DNA from: Vibrio breoganii
GTDB taxonomy: Bacteria; Pseudomonadota; Gammaproteobacteria; Enterobacterales; Vibrionaceae
DNA length: 64,000 nt
Direction of reading: 5' to 3'
Assembly: GCF_001677275.1 (NCBI RefSeq)
Contig: NZ_CP016177.1
Span: 1,240,001-1,304,000, forward strand
Part shown: positions 47,980-59,871 of the stretch, piece by piece
How positions within the stretch are numbered: the stretch's first letter is position 1
Layout: each line of letters starts with the position of its first letter
Program-made: the position numbers and the translations under genes
The notes under the pieces: generated by a model
Told to the model about the DNA's origin: nothing
The model's input: the letters and a program-made list of their open reading frames with translations, nothing else
Databases searched by the model: none

Positions 47980-49023
47980 TTAGCGCGACTGTCCAACTTG
48001 ATCCCCGCAACGCTTGAATAGTGACATCCAGTATTGTGCGTGATTGATTGTGGCTTGTTTATATTCAGTATATGCACTTTGTACAGGATGATGGTATTGC
48101 TTGTCGAGATTGACAGTATAAAGAATGTCGATGTGTGGAGACAAGGTATGGTAGGCGGAGTTAAGGTCAGCGAGGTAGGGCTGAATCTCCCCAACATAGT
48201 ACTTCTGAAATACGTTTTTTAGTCTGCGATACTTGGTTGTGTCTCGGTTTTTTCCGCAGAATATAACGCTATCGTGCTGCTTAAGTTGTTGTGTACTCGC
48301 GTGCAAATAGACGGTCGCAGATTGCAAGGAATAGCTTATTCGGCCGAGTTGATCGTACTTTTCTATCTCTTCTTGATAACTAAGGATATCGAAGTATTCA
48401 GGCAGTTCTTCCTTAAGGTAAAGAGCGTGTAGCGTAGACAATGCTTGAAGCGCGCTTTGCAGGCTATACAGCCCTTGATTCGTCTCTTCTGTGTACCAGT
48501 TTGTTGAGAAGGCATTGGCGTAAAGAACGTCACTGCTGTAGAGAGTATTGGTGATATGTAACGGCAGTTCTTGCCACTTAACGGCATAGATCCTCTGTAG
48601 ATCTTGGTTGAGCTCTGCGTTCAATTCATTCGTGGCTAGACACGATTTTAGTCCAATTAATAGTGCGACTTCGTACTCTAAGCTTCGGAACTGATCTTGC
48701 ACCTTACCCAGTACCGTGTTTCTCTGTGCAACCAGCTCCATGAGATGACATTTAGAAAGCTGAAGGGCATCAACAAGCCCAACGGTTTGCCTAGAAGGTT
48801 GCTGAAAGAGGTCGCGCTTTCTTGGATACTCAGGGGGTGAAATTGCCACTTCCATCGCGTCTTTTTCTTGTACGTTCGCAAGGCGCTCAAGATAGTTCTC
48901 AAATTTAGCTTCAACGCTCGATGATCGATCACAACCCAACAAGGCTAGGCATGCTGCCATAGTAACAGTGATGGCGATTGCGCTTTTTGCTCCCTTCACA
49001 AACAGCCCTCGAATATTATTCAT
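47980..49023 (-). CDS. DUF3080 lipoprotein
   Basis: The 347-residue protein has a lipoprotein signal (MAACLALLGCD, lipid-modified Cys near residue 31) and matches DUF3080 (FENYLERLANV, LDALQLSKCHL-type, LIGLKSCLA, YWMSLFKRCG). Function is unknown; it is envelope-located. ATG 49023 is preferred; a GTG two codons upstream is equally possible because neither has a good ribosome site. It lies 32 bases after the DUF2339 gene. Confidence 0.8.
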   Translation of the reverse strand: MNNIRGLFVKGAKSAIAITVTMAACLALLGCDRSSSVEAKFENYLERLANVQEKDAMEVAISPPEYPRKRDLFQQPSRQTVGLVDALQLSKCHLMELVAQRNTVLGKVQDQFRSLEYEVALLIGLKSCLATNELNAELNQDLQRIYAVKWQELPLHITNTLYSSDVLYANAFSTNWYTEETNQGLYSLQSALQALSTLHALYLKEELPEYFDILSYQEEIEKYDQLGRISYSLQSATVYLHASTQQLKQHDSVIFCGKNRDTTKYRRLKNVFQKYYVGEIQPYLADLNSAYHTLSPHIDILYTVNLDKQYHHPVQSAYTEYKQATINHAQYWMSLFKRCGDQVGQSR

Positions 49024-49055
49024 AACCACGTATACGCATTGGAAGAACAGATAGT

Positions 49056-51701
49056 CTAAGTGGGTTTGCTCATCCCCTTGTTCATCGAACTGTCATCATG
49101 TTTCAAGCGTTGGAATAGCCAACCTATGGCCACTAAGCACAGCCCTAAACCTAAGAAAGATAAAGCGCGATATAAGCCCGTTAGCTGAGACATATCGATG
49201 ACAAAGGCCTTAAAGATGACAATAAAGAGAATGCCAAAGCCAATGTGGTGCGCCAATTGATTGACCTGTTTTTGAGACCAGACAATGGCGACAACCGATA
49301 GCAGTAGCCAAACGACGGAGTAGGTATAGAGCTCTAGTTCTTTAATGCCAAGCACTACGCCAATCGAACCATCATGAAAGTAATGACGAATTAACGCATT
49401 GATGCCTAAAGCGATAAATACGCCCGAAGCGGCTAGCGCGTAAACAGAAAACTGGGTAGATATCAGCTTGAATAACCAACCAATAGCAAGAATACAACCA
49501 GGAATGACCCATAGCGGGAGCAACCAATTTAAAAGGAAGTAACCTCCAAGGAATTGGTTAGTAAATAGTGGGTTTAATGTGGTGAACAGATGTACGTGAA
49601 GCAAGGCAGAGCCGCCGATTAACGCGCAGGCAAAGTATTGGTAAACGAGCTTTGTATTTCCTGTGCTGACTCTCAAACGGTATAGATAAATGAGAGAAAG
49701 CGCCAACCAGTTCATGGCTAATAGCGCTGATTCTTTGAAGGTAAGTGTAAATATCGAAGGATAGTCGCCAACAAGAAAGTAGCTGGTTTCAGTGGTGACG
49801 AATAATGCAATGAGGTGTAGGCGAGATCCTGCTAACCAAGGCTCTATGGACGAGCGTTGTAATTGAGTGCTGGTGGCAAATAACAGAGCAAAGCAGACAG
49901 GGTAAATGATCAGTGTCCAATGAATACCCAAGATGGTTTCGGACTGATACTCAGGTAGCCATGGCGCTAATGTGAGGCGAATTATGACCACCGCGACCAT
50001 CACTTTAATCAACCAATCTGGAGCACTGAAGTTGAAGCGACGACTCCAGAAGGCAAGAGCAAGCAATTGAAGCGTCAATGCTACGGTGAGCGTGCCGGCC
50101 TCAAGAAGCATGGTAAATATCAAACACAGGTTAGCGTTAGCGAGCAGCCAGCCGGAAACCAAAATATGAGGCTCTTGATACCTCTTTGTAATGAGCACCG
50201 CAACAATGGCTAAAATGACTAACTCTACAGACCACAAAGAGTAGAGCATTTGGCTCGCCTCAGCGCTGGTTAAACTATAGCTTGTAGCAAACAACAAAGG
50301 CGTTGCACTCGCAAACAGCAGTGAAAACGCAGGGCGGTTGGGGTAACGGCGGTGCATCATTGCGGCAAACATCAAAAATGCGATGGCGCAGAATTGGGTG
50401 AACTGATGTGCCCCTGTGTACATGAATAGCATGTCACTGAAGTCAGAGGTCGGCACATGAAGCACCAAGGTCATTATGGTGAGCGCTAGTGCCAGCATGG
50501 GCCATGTGTCAAAAGTGGAATGTCGGACAGACGCAGCGCAAAGGACAGCAGCATAGATCAAAGTGCAGCTGATGAGCTCCCCTTGAAATCCATAGAGAGT
50601 ATAAAAGGCGATAAGTGGCGCCAATGAACAGATCAACCCTGCTTGCTCTTTACGTGGCATGAGCAAGATCTTAAGGGGCATAGCTATAGTGTTTTGTTGC
50701 AATAAACGCCATCCCAAAACGGGGACGAGGGTAAACAGATAAAGAGATAACAGGCTAAAGGCAAGAAGCACGTAGATCTCAAATGAGCTGCTAGAGATTA
50801 GCGTCGTAATGAGAAGCCAAGCGAAGTTCCCCGCAAAGCTAAGTCGCCACAGCCATTCGCTAGCCACTTTTTCAGAGATATAAACAGCAGACGCACTGAT
50901 AAACACCACAAATAGGGCGATTTGCAACGTATTGGGCTGCAGTTCCCAAAACAATGCGGGTATCGCGTAACTGCCAATAACACCAATGAAAGCAACAATA
51001 GGGCCAAACCTAAGCGCCATAAAGGTGGCCAGTGAGGTGACGATGACGGTAAGAATCAACGCCGGAGTCGAGGAGATAAACTGATAGTAATGTGTCGAAA
51101 CCACTATCATGGCAAAACAGGTGATGACACCCGCCGAGGCTAATGCGGCGCTTACTTGATTGGTTTGGATATTAAACCGCTTGGGGTATCGAACAAGGTA
51201 TTCAGCACCAATAAGCAGCGCAATACCAAATGCAAAGCCAAGTGCGACGCGAGCATGAGCTGAAATTAACTCAACTTCCACCGCGTATTTTGCAAGAAAT
51301 ACGCCGCCAAGTGCTAACACAAAGCCACCCAGCCACAGCAGACTATTGCTACTGAGATGCTCAAGCCACTGCTTGAACTTGATTTGTCCAGCCTCCCATG
51401 AAGGAGCGCTTTTACTTTGTGGTTCTGATTTCGGCTGGTAAAGCGCTAAAGTCGGCGTTGCTCTTGCTAGGTTAGGATTCTGAGCGTCCTGCACCGCGAC
51501 TTCGGATTCTTGATCGCGTCTTTCAATGTTGTGTTTTTCAACATTGTGCTTTTCTACATTTTGCAGCGCGACTTGAAGTTGTAGCTGTTCTAATTCACCT
51601 TGAAGCTTGGAAATTCTTTTGTGAGCGTAACGCGCCATCACCAAACCAACAATGATGGCGACGAGGAGGACGAATTGTAGCAGGAGCATTATTTCAAACA
51701 T
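49056..51701 (-). CDS. DUF2339 large membrane protein
   Basis: The 881-residue protein has an N-terminal helix (MLLLQFVLLVAIIVGLVMAR), a coiled-coil and low-complexity part with repeated NVEKHN (about 30-80), and then more than twenty membrane helices. WLGGFVLALGGVFLAKYAVE and FGPIVAFIGVIGSYAIPAL are DUF2339 hallmarks. Function is unknown. ATG 51701 is preferred over an in-frame TTG at 51719. It probably heads an operon with the DUF3080 and sugar dehydrogenase genes. Confidence 0.82.
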   Translation of the reverse strand: MFEIMLLLQFVLLVAIIVGLVMARYAHKRISKLQGELEQLQLQVALQNVEKHNVEKHNIERRDQESEVAVQDAQNPNLARATPTLALYQPKSEPQSKSAPSWEAGQIKFKQWLEHLSSNSLLWLGGFVLALGGVFLAKYAVEVELISAHARVALGFAFGIALLIGAEYLVRYPKRFNIQTNQVSAALASAGVITCFAMIVVSTHYYQFISSTPALILTVIVTSLATFMALRFGPIVAFIGVIGSYAIPALFWELQPNTLQIALFVVFISASAVYISEKVASEWLWRLSFAGNFAWLLITTLISSSSFEIYVLLAFSLLSLYLFTLVPVLGWRLLQQNTIAMPLKILLMPRKEQAGLICSLAPLIAFYTLYGFQGELISCTLIYAAVLCAASVRHSTFDTWPMLALALTIMTLVLHVPTSDFSDMLFMYTGAHQFTQFCAIAFLMFAAMMHRRYPNRPAFSLLFASATPLLFATSYSLTSAEASQMLYSLWSVELVILAIVAVLITKRYQEPHILVSGWLLANANLCLIFTMLLEAGTLTVALTLQLLALAFWSRRFNFSAPDWLIKVMVAVVIIRLTLAPWLPEYQSETILGIHWTLIIYPVCFALLFATSTQLQRSSIEPWLAGSRLHLIALFVTTETSYFLVGDYPSIFTLTFKESALLAMNWLALSLIYLYRLRVSTGNTKLVYQYFACALIGGSALLHVHLFTTLNPLFTNQFLGGYFLLNWLLPLWVIPGCILAIGWLFKLISTQFSVYALAASGVFIALGINALIRHYFHDGSIGVVLGIKELELYTYSVVWLLLSVVAIVWSQKQVNQLAHHIGFGILFIVIFKAFVIDMSQLTGLYRALSFLGLGLCLVAIGWLFQRLKHDDSSMNKGMSKPT

Positions 51702-53141
<1,440 letters not shown>

Positions 53142-53158
53142 TCCAGGGGCATAATTAG

Positions 53159-55546
53159 ATGAAATTCAGTGAATCATGGCTTCGTCAGTGGGTTAGCCCT
53201 GCGGTTACTACTGACGAACTAACACACCAAATCACAATGGCTGGCCTAGAGGTAGACGACGTTCTTCCTGTTGCTGGCGAATTTACCGGCGTTAAAGTAG
53301 GTAAAGTTGTTGAGTGTGGTCAGCACCCTGATGCTGACAAACTGCGCGTAACTAAAATAGATGTTGGCGCTGAAGAATTGCTAGATATCGTATGTGGCGC
53401 TTCAAACTGCCGCGAAGGTATCCTAGTTGCTGTAGCAACTGTGGGTGCTGTTCTACCTGGCGATTTCAAAATTAAAAAAGCAAAACTGCGTGGCCAACCG
53501 TCACACGGCATGCTGTGTTCATTTACTGAGCTAGGTATCGACATCGAGTCTGATGGCATCATGGAACTACCTGAAACCGCGGTAATCGGTACTGATTTCC
53601 GTGAGTTCCTAGACCTAAACGACGTAACGGTAGATGTTGACCTAACGGCGAACCGTGCGGATTGCTTTAGCATCCGTGGTCTAGCTCGTGAAGTGGGCGT
53701 TCTAAACCGTGAAACGGTTAAAGAGCCTGAGTTCGCAGCAGTCGCTGAAAGCATTCAAGACACAGTTTCTGTTGAAGTAAAAGCTTCAGAAGCGTGTCCA
53801 CGTTACCTTGGCCGTGTGGTTAAGAACGTAAACGTTAAAGCTTCTTCTCCTATCTGGATGCAAGAGAAGCTGCGTCGCTGTGGCATTCGCTCTATCGACC
53901 CAATCGTTGATATCACTAACTACGTGATGCTAGAGCAAGGCCAACCAATGCACGCATTCGATCTGAGCAAGATTGAAGGTGGCATCGTGGTTCGTATGGC
54001 TGAGCAAGACGAGAAATTGACTCTTCTTGATGGCAACGAAGCGAAGCTAAACGCAGATACACTGGTTATTGCTGACCACAACCAAGCGCTAGCGATTGCA
54101 GGCGTATTTGGTGGTGAAGGTTCTGGCGTAACGACAGAAACGACAGACGTATTGCTTGAGAGCGCATTCTTTGCACCGGATCATATCCGTGGCCGTGCAC
54201 GCGCTTACGGCTTGCACACTGATTCTTCTATGCGTTTTGAGCGTGGTGTGGATTACGCACTGCAGCACAAAGCAATGGAGCGCGCGACTCAGCTTTTAGT
54301 AGAGATCTGTGGCGGTGACGTTGCCCCTATCGCTGGCGTTGAATCTGAAGCAGACCTTCCAAAAGCAAACACAGTTGCTCTGCGTCGCTCTAAGCTAGAC
54401 AGCCTACTAGGCCACTCTATCTCTGATGCAGACGTAGTTGAGATCCTTGAGCGTCTTGGCTGCAAAGTTGAAACTACTGATGCTGGCTGGAACGCTGTTG
54501 CTCCAACATGGCGCTTTGATATCGCTATCGAAGAAGACTTGATTGAAGAAGTTGGCCGTATCTTTGGCTACAACAACATTCCAAATCAAGCGCCAATGGC
54601 GGCTCTTACAATGAACGACCACAAAGAGGCAAACCAGCCACTTAAACGTGTTCGTGATTTGCTAGTAGACCGTGGCTACCACGAAGCAGTCACTTACAGC
54701 TTTGTAGAGCCTGAGCAGCAAAAGCTTATCGAACCAAACATTGAACCTTTGATCCTGCCATTCCCAATCTCTGCCGATATGTCAGCGATGCGTGTGCAGC
54801 TTATCCAAGGTCTATTGAACACTGTTGTTCACAACCAAAAGCGTCAGCAACCACGCGTACGTCTATTTGAATCAGGTCTTCGTTTTATCCCTGATGCAAA
54901 TGCTGAAAACGGCATGCGTCAAGAGTCGATGCTAGCGGGCGTTCTTGCAGGTACTCGCAGCGAAGAGCACTGGGACATTGAAACCAACACCGTTGATTTC
55001 TTCGACCTTAAAGGCGACCTAGAAGCCGTTCTTGAACTTACGTGTGATGACAAAGCGTACAGCTTTGCGGCAACTAAGCACCCAGCACTTCACCCAGGAC
55101 AAGCTGCGGCTATCATCCTAGACGGTAAAGAAGTGGGCGTGATTGGTACGGTTCACCCAGAGCTTGAGCGCAAGTTTGGTCTTAACGGCCGTACTGTTGT
55201 GTTTGAACTTGAGTGGTCTGCAATTGCAACTCGCGTATTGCCTGAAGCCGTAGCGGTATCTAAGTTCCCTGCAAACCGCCGCGACATCGCGCTAGTTGTT
55301 GATGAAGCAGTCGCTTCAGGCGACGTAGTAGCTGCATGTCTTGCAAACGGTGGCGAGCTAATGACAGATGCGAAACTGTTCGACGTTTACCAAGGTAAAG
55401 GCGTTGAAGAAGGTAAGAAGAGTCTTGCGATTGCTCTTACTCTACAATCAGTTGAGCGTACTCTGGAAGAAGCAGACATCTCAGGCGCTGTAGAAGCAAC
55501 AGTGAAGGCTGTATCTGAGAAGTTTGACGCTGTATTGCGTGACTAG
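53159..55546 (+). CDS. pheT: Phenylalanyl-tRNA synthetase beta subunit
   Basis: The 795-residue subunit has the N-terminal tRNA-binding (EMAP-II-like) domain, B3/B4 editing domain, B5 domain and the C-terminal ferredoxin-like anticodon domain ([16 protein letters not shown]). The length equals E. coli PheT. ATG 53159 follows CCAGGGG. A strong terminator follows. ihfA, adjacent in many gamma-proteobacteria, is not here. Confidence 0.97.
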   Translation: MKFSESWLRQWVSPAVTTDELTHQITMAGLEVDDVLPVAGEFTGVKVGKVVECGQHPDADKLRVTKIDVGAEELLDIVCGASNCREGILVAVATVGAVLPGDFKIKKAKLRGQPSHGMLCSFTELGIDIESDGIMELPETAVIGTDFREFLDLNDVTVDVDLTANRADCFSIRGLAREVGVLNRETVKEPEFAAVAESIQDTVSVEVKASEACPRYLGRVVKNVNVKASSPIWMQEKLRRCGIRSIDPIVDITNYVMLEQGQPMHAFDLSKIEGGIVVRMAEQDEKLTLLDGNEAKLNADTLVIADHNQALAIAGVFGGEGSGVTTETTDVLLESAFFAPDHIRGRARAYGLHTDSSMRFERGVDYALQHKAMERATQLLVEICGGDVAPIAGVESEADLPKANTVALRRSKLDSLLGHSISDADVVEILERLGCKVETTDAGWNAVAPTWRFDIAIEEDLIEEVGRIFGYNNIPNQAPMAALTMNDHKEANQPLKRVRDLLVDRGYHEAVTYSFVEPEQQKLIEPNIEPLILPFPISADMSAMRVQLIQGLLNTVVHNQKRQQPRVRLFESGLRFIPDANAENGMRQESMLAGVLAGTRSEEHWDIETNTVDFFDLKGDLEAVLELTCDDKAYSFAATKHPALHPGQAAAIILDGKEVGVIGTVHPELERKFGLNGRTVVFELEWSAIATRVLPEAVAVSKFPANRRDIALVVDEAVASGDVVAACLANGGELMTDAKLFDVYQGKGVEEGKKSLAIALTLQSVERTLEEADISGAVEATVKAVSEKFDAVLRD

Positions 55547-55578
55547 TTCTTATTAACTAGTACAGAAAATCTCAATAT

Positions 55579-55611
55579 AAAATGGGGAGCCTGATGGCTC
55601 CCCATTTTTTT
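55579..55611 (+). terminator. Terminator after pheT
   Basis: AAAATGGGGAGCC / GGCTCCCCATTTT form a 13-bp stem with loop TGAT, then T. Confidence 0.95.
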
Positions 55612-55734
55612 GGCTAATTTCCGTGAAACTGAATGTAATTGCACTGAAAACTGGCAGAAGGCTGTTAGTACTACTTCAATTAGTCGAAATACGCTAGAAT
55701 GCGCCTCACAATTTAAGTCTGAGCCAAATTATCT

Positions 55735-57027
55735 ATGACCAATGCCACAACCTCTAACAGCTTTGCTGATCTTGCCTTAATTAAACCTCTTTTAGCCCGA
55801 CTAGAAGAGCTGGAGTATCAACAGCCTACACCTATCCAAGCGCAAATCATCCCTAGTGTATTAGCGGGTCGTGACGTCATTGCCGGTGCAAATACTGGCT
55901 CAGGTAAGACAGCGGCATTTGCACTGCCAATGCTGCAGGAACTGTTCACCAAGCATGATTTAGTTAAATCTAGCTCAAGCAAGGGTAACTATGTTTCTGG
56001 CTTGATCTTGGTTCCAACGCGCGAGTTGGCAAAACAGGTTGCCGATAACATTAAGTCTTACGCGGTGCACTTTAACGGTGAGATCAAAACCGTAGCGGTA
56101 TTCGGCGGTGTATCGACCAACGCGCAGATGCAAGCATTGCGTGGCGGTACGGATATCTTGGTGGCAACGCCAGGTCGTCTAATTGATCTTATCTCTAGCA
56201 ACGCCATTAAGCTTGATAGAGTGAAGACCTTAGTGCTTGATGAAGCAGACCGCATGTTGAGCCTTGGCTTTACCGAAGAGCTGTCTGATCTTTTAGCGAA
56301 ACTGCCTAAGCAAAAGCAGACGCTTTTATTCTCTGCGACTTTTCCAGAGCAAGTGCAGGCGCTCACTCAAGAACTGCTAAACAATCCAGTTGAAGTGCAG
56401 CTGCAGAGCGATGATGAGAGCACCGTGGTTCAGCGTGTATTCAACGTCAACAAAGGCGAGAAGACAGCTGTACTTGCGCACCTCATCAAAAAGCACCAAT
56501 GGCGACAAGCATTAGTGTTCGTGAATGCGAAAAACAGCTGTGAGCACTTAGCGGACAAACTGTATAAGCGCGGCATTGAAGCTGACGTCTTCCACGGTGA
56601 CAAAGGCCAGGGCTATCGTACCCGAATCCTTGATGCGTTTAAGTCAGGGGAGATTGAAGTGCTGATCGCAACGGATATTGCAGCTCGTGGTCTAGATATT
56701 GAAAAACTGCCAGTAGTCATCAACTTTGACCTTCCAAGAAGCCCATCAGACTACATGCACCGTATTGGCCGAAGTGGCCGTGCAGGTGAAGTGGGTTTGG
56801 CTCTGTCATTGATAGACTATGAAGACCTACATCACTTCAAGGTTATCGAGAAGAAGAACAAGATCCGTCTTGAGCGTGAGCAAGTAGCAGGCTTTGAAGT
56901 AGATGAAACCATCACTCAAGAAATGATCGAAGCCAACAAGCCAAAGGCAGCACCTGCAGGCACTGGCAAGAAAAAGCGCAAGAAAAAAGGGCAGGGTGGC
57001 TCTGACATCTGGTTAAGAAACTCTTAA
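55735..57027 (+). CDS. DEAD-box RNA helicase (RhlE-like)
   Basis: The 430-residue protein carries all motifs: Q motif PTPIQAQ, I NTGSGKTAAF, Ia PTRELA, II LDEADRML, III FSATF, V ATDIAARGLDIE and VI HRIGRSGRAG. The C-terminal tail is short and basic (KKKRKKKGQGGSDIW), as in small RhlE paralogues, so it is likely an RNA-remodelling enzyme for ribosome assembly or mRNA decay. It is followed by a terminator. Confidence 0.92.
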   Translation: MTNATTSNSFADLALIKPLLARLEELEYQQPTPIQAQIIPSVLAGRDVIAGANTGSGKTAAFALPMLQELFTKHDLVKSSSSKGNYVSGLILVPTRELAKQVADNIKSYAVHFNGEIKTVAVFGGVSTNAQMQALRGGTDILVATPGRLIDLISSNAIKLDRVKTLVLDEADRMLSLGFTEELSDLLAKLPKQKQTLLFSATFPEQVQALTQELLNNPVEVQLQSDDESTVVQRVFNVNKGEKTAVLAHLIKKHQWRQALVFVNAKNSCEHLADKLYKRGIEADVFHGDKGQGYRTRILDAFKSGEIEVLIATDIAARGLDIEKLPVVINFDLPRSPSDYMHRIGRSGRAGEVGLALSLIDYEDLHHFKVIEKKNKIRLEREQVAGFEVDETITQEMIEANKPKAAPAGTGKKKRKKKGQGGSDIWLRNS

Positions 57028-57039
57028 TCAAAAACAGTG

Positions 57040-57071
57040 AGTGCCAGCCCATCAAGGTTGGCACTTTTTTA
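57040..57071 (+). terminator. Terminator after the helicase gene
   Basis: AGTGCCAGCC / GGTTGGCACT form a 10-bp stem (one G-U), then TTTTTT. Confidence 0.9.
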
Positions 57072-57102
57072 TTATTCATACTTTCAAAATAAGGAAGACA
57101 CC

Positions 57103-57294
57103 ATGAGCGGAACTCAAAGATCGGACATCCACGCTGGCCTAGAAGTGAAAATTGTCCTTAAGAAAGACCAACGCACAGGAACACTCACTTCAGGCGTTGT
57201 TAAAGACATCCTCACCAAGTCACCCAACCATCCACATGGCATCAAAGTTCGTCTTGAAAGTGGCGATGTTGGTCGCGTGAAAGAGATCGTTTAA
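57103..57294 (+). CDS. YwbE family protein
   Basis: The 63-residue protein matches YwbE (DIHAGLEVKIVLKKDQRTG, TKSPNHPHGIKVRLESGDVG), a KOW-like small family of unknown function. ATG 57103 has AAGGAAGA upstream; the upstream in-frame start lies within the preceding terminator. Confidence 0.85.
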   Translation: MSGTQRSDIHAGLEVKIVLKKDQRTGTLTSGVVKDILTKSPNHPHGIKVRLESGDVGRVKEIV

Positions 57295-57384
57295 ACGAAA
57301 AAGTATTTGGCTTTTGTTCGTACCTCTCAAATTATAATTCATTACTGTAGACCATTTGACTAGGCAATCGCAGGAGAGAAAACA

Positions 57385-58110
57385 TTGAAGTTAGCAGGAA
57401 TAGATTTAGCTTGGCATGGTGAAAAGAACCCTTCTGCTATTGCCATTGGTACATTACATGGGACACATCTCACATTAGATGAGCTAGAGCCTGTGGTTTA
57501 TGGTATGTCTGCGGTTTTAGATATTATCAATATTCAGCAAGAGCTTAATGGAATTGCGATAGACGCCCCCTTAATAATCGAGAACCAAACAGGTCAAAGA
57601 GACTGTGAAAAATCACTTAGCCGTGATTACGGTTCAAGAAAAGCATCTTGCCATACTTCGAATAAGTCTTTGTACCCAGATTCTTTAAGCGTCAATTTGT
57701 CTTCGAACTTGAAAAGCCAAGGATTTGAACATTTATCTACGAATCGATGGCAAATCGAGTGCTATCCGCATCCTGCCATAATTGAATGCTTCGATTTACC
57801 TGAGAGACTTGCCTATAAGAAAGGTAAAGTCGCTGACAAAAAAACAGGGCAGGTTAACTTAGCAAACCTACTTTTAAAGCTAGAAACCTCAAATGTACTA
57901 ACACTTCAACTTCCTGAACAAATCAAAGTCCTTTTCTCAGAGTCCTATATTAATACGTTGAAAGGTAGTGCTCTAAAAAGCAACGAAGATGCACTAGATG
58001 CTATTTTCTGTTTATACATAGCGGGGCTTTATCAATTAAGAGCTTCGAGCATTACCTATGGTGATACAGACCGAGGTTATATCTGGGTTCCACGTGTCAA
58101 ATGTATATAA
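57385..58110 (+). CDS. DUF429 family protein
   Basis: The 241-residue protein begins KLAGIDLAWHGEKNPSAIAI, an RNase H-like ATP/nuclease fold start, and continues GIAIDAPLII and IECYPHPAIIECF, the DUF429 pattern, ending with SNEDALDAIFCLYIA. It uses a TTG start with CAGGAGAG upstream. The function is unknown. It has no attC downstream, so I place it outside the cassette array. Confidence 0.78.
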   Translation: MKLAGIDLAWHGEKNPSAIAIGTLHGTHLTLDELEPVVYGMSAVLDIINIQQELNGIAIDAPLIIENQTGQRDCEKSLSRDYGSRKASCHTSNKSLYPDSLSVNLSSNLKSQGFEHLSTNRWQIECYPHPAIIECFDLPERLAYKKGKVADKKTGQVNLANLLLKLETSNVLTLQLPEQIKVLFSESYINTLKGSALKSNEDALDAIFCLYIAGLYQLRASSITYGDTDRGYIWVPRVKCI

Positions 58111-58513
58111 AGAGCTTATTCTGTACCTCCTAAAGTTAAGTTTTTAGTTTGATGTAGAAAAGGCGTTTACAGACTTCAGATAAGAATAAACTGGGCATAA
58201 TCACACATCAATCTCGCGGTATGTCTATAGAGCTTATCGTTGAGATCACTTTTACAAGTGTGAAAAAAGTGGTAATTAGCGTATAGCATTCCCATTTGTT
58301 CTAGTGCGATTCAATTAAACCTGAATAATTTCAGATGATTGCTGATCTAGACTCCTTTGATAATGGGAAACCTACTATCTGGTTTATTGAGAGTTCCTAT
58401 TAACCGATTGTAGATTACCGATATAATGATATATTAGGTATTAATATCAGATAGTTACTATTAGGGGTTGTTGTGCTGAACGGTTACGAAGTAGAACTTC
58501 TCACTAATAAGCT
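58111..58513. other. 403-bp gap on the left of the cassette array
   Basis: AT-rich DNA with no gene I can support and no integrase. A short palindrome GAAGT-AGA-ACTTC (58488-58500) sits just before the array. It might be an attI-like or a secondary recombination site, but I cannot identify it as a known attI. Confidence 0.5.
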
Positions 58514-58520
58514 GTTAGTA
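58514..58520 (+). other. Left junction core site of the array
   Basis: GTTAGTA is the reverse complement of TACTAAC, the first core of the attC that closes this cassette. It fixes the insertion point of cassette 1 at 58514/58515, 30 bases before the kinase start. Confidence 0.8.
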
Positions 58521-58544
58521 TTCTCAAATGTACGGAGGTAAATA

Positions 58545-59753
58545 TTGGACGTATATTCTAGTCATTTGAAGCGCCAAGGTTTTGAGTTACTTGGTGATAT
58601 CGGAAGTGGACTTTCTGGTAAAACAAAAAAAGCCAAGCAGACCTCTCTAGCTAGGTTTGTTGCAGTAAAGTTTTTTGATAGTGTCTTCAATCGAAATAAC
58701 ACTGAGCTTAAGAAAAAGTTCAAACGAGAAGCGTTTATTTTGGCTGAAGCCCAACACCCGGCAATACCTTATGTAATTACTCATGGTGAAATCCCACATC
58801 AGGAAAACTCTATTCCATATATTGTAATGGAATACATTGATGGCACAAATTTAGAGGATTACATTCAAAAAAACGGAGTGCTAGAACATCGTCAAGTTAC
58901 CAATGTCGGGACTCAAATTCTTGATGCACTGTCACTTGTGCATTCAAAAGGTATCATTCATCGAGATATAAAGCCTTCTAACATTATGCTGTCTTCGGCT
59001 GGTCATGCTTATCTCATTGACTTTTCGATTGGTTTTGCTCCATCAGGTAATCCAAATTTTACTAGAGCGACAAGAACCGGCGATCGCTTAGGTTCAGCTG
59101 AGTATATTTCTCCTGAGCAAAATGAGGATATGAAGAATGTAGATTGTCGAACAGACATCTATTCCTTGGGTTTGACCTTGTGCAAGTTACTTACAGGTAC
59201 ACCTTCATTAAAGGCGTTAGATAAACCAGAGTTATCCATACCCTACGCTTTACGTAAGCTAATCTGTAAAGCTGCAGAACATAATGTTAAAGACCGTTAT
59301 CAAAATATTGAAGACATGCTGAGGGAGCTAAAGAGTTTTTCAGGTGCAGGACACTTCGCTGTTACTTCTCCAAGTAAAGCGCTATGTAATAATCTGAAGT
59401 GCCCCGATGCCGATTGGTCACCTAGCGGTTATTATAAAGGGGCTAATTTCATTGAAAACTGTATTGATATTCATTGTACTTCGTGTGGTAGTGAACTCGT
59501 TTATCAATGCATGTGTGGATATCCAATAGCCGATACGCGTTTTTGTGGTGGCTGTGGTTCTGAACTTTTCCAAATTCCAGAGTGCAATATTTGTGGTTCT
59601 CACTTGACGAAGAAAGACATCGGTAAAGATACGTCAAAGGGGTGCAATAAGTGTTTAAGTAAACAGCAGCTAAAACCACAACCACAACAAGTTTGGGGTC
59701 AACCTCAGAAACTATCAATTCCTGTAGATTTCGACGATGACATACCATTCTGA
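58545..59753 (+). CDS. Ser/Thr protein kinase with C-terminal zinc ribbons (cassette 1)
   Basis: The 402-residue protein has a complete eukaryotic-type kinase domain (about 12-268): glycine loop GDIGSGLSG, VAVK lysine 42, HRDIKPSNIM (139-148), DFS in place of DFG (159-161, LIDFSIG) and SAEYISPEQ (184-192). The tail has cysteine pairs at 281/286, 311/314, 322/324, 334/337, 347/350 and 367/370, looking like tandem zinc ribbons, and an acidic end VDFDDDIPF. There is no membrane segment, unlike PASTA kinases, so it is cytoplasmic. The start is TTG with CGGAGG upstream. Its targets are unknown; a role in phage defence or stress is only a guess from the setting. Confidence 0.88.
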   Translation: MDVYSSHLKRQGFELLGDIGSGLSGKTKKAKQTSLARFVAVKFFDSVFNRNNTELKKKFKREAFILAEAQHPAIPYVITHGEIPHQENSIPYIVMEYIDGTNLEDYIQKNGVLEHRQVTNVGTQILDALSLVHSKGIIHRDIKPSNIMLSSAGHAYLIDFSIGFAPSGNPNFTRATRTGDRLGSAEYISPEQNEDMKNVDCRTDIYSLGLTLCKLLTGTPSLKALDKPELSIPYALRKLICKAAEHNVKDRYQNIEDMLRELKSFSGAGHFAVTSPSKALCNNLKCPDADWSPSGYYKGANFIENCIDIHCTSCGSELVYQCMCGYPIADTRFCGGCGSELFQIPECNICGSHLTKKDIGKDTSKGCNKCLSKQQLKPQPQQVWGQPQKLSIPVDFDDDIPF

Positions 59754-59761
59754 GAACAGAA

Positions 59762-59856
59762 TACTAACAAGGCGCTCAACGGTGACCCAAAACGCTTGGC
59801 ATTTTTGCTACGCAAAGTGTAGCCAAGGTTTTGTGCACGTTAGCTTGGCGTTAGCC
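59762..59856 (+). other. attC site of cassette 1 (95 bp)
   Basis: It runs from TACTAAC to GTTAGCC. Inner arms AAGGCGCT and CTTGGCG-like are near the ends and AACGCTTGGCATTTTTGC is in the middle. Confidence 0.85.
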
Positions 59857-59871
59857 ATCATAGGAGATTGT

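Noticed and set aside
57385..58110. DUF429 gene as a further cassette of the array
   Set aside because: No attC follows it, and the first verified core site is 400 bases downstream.
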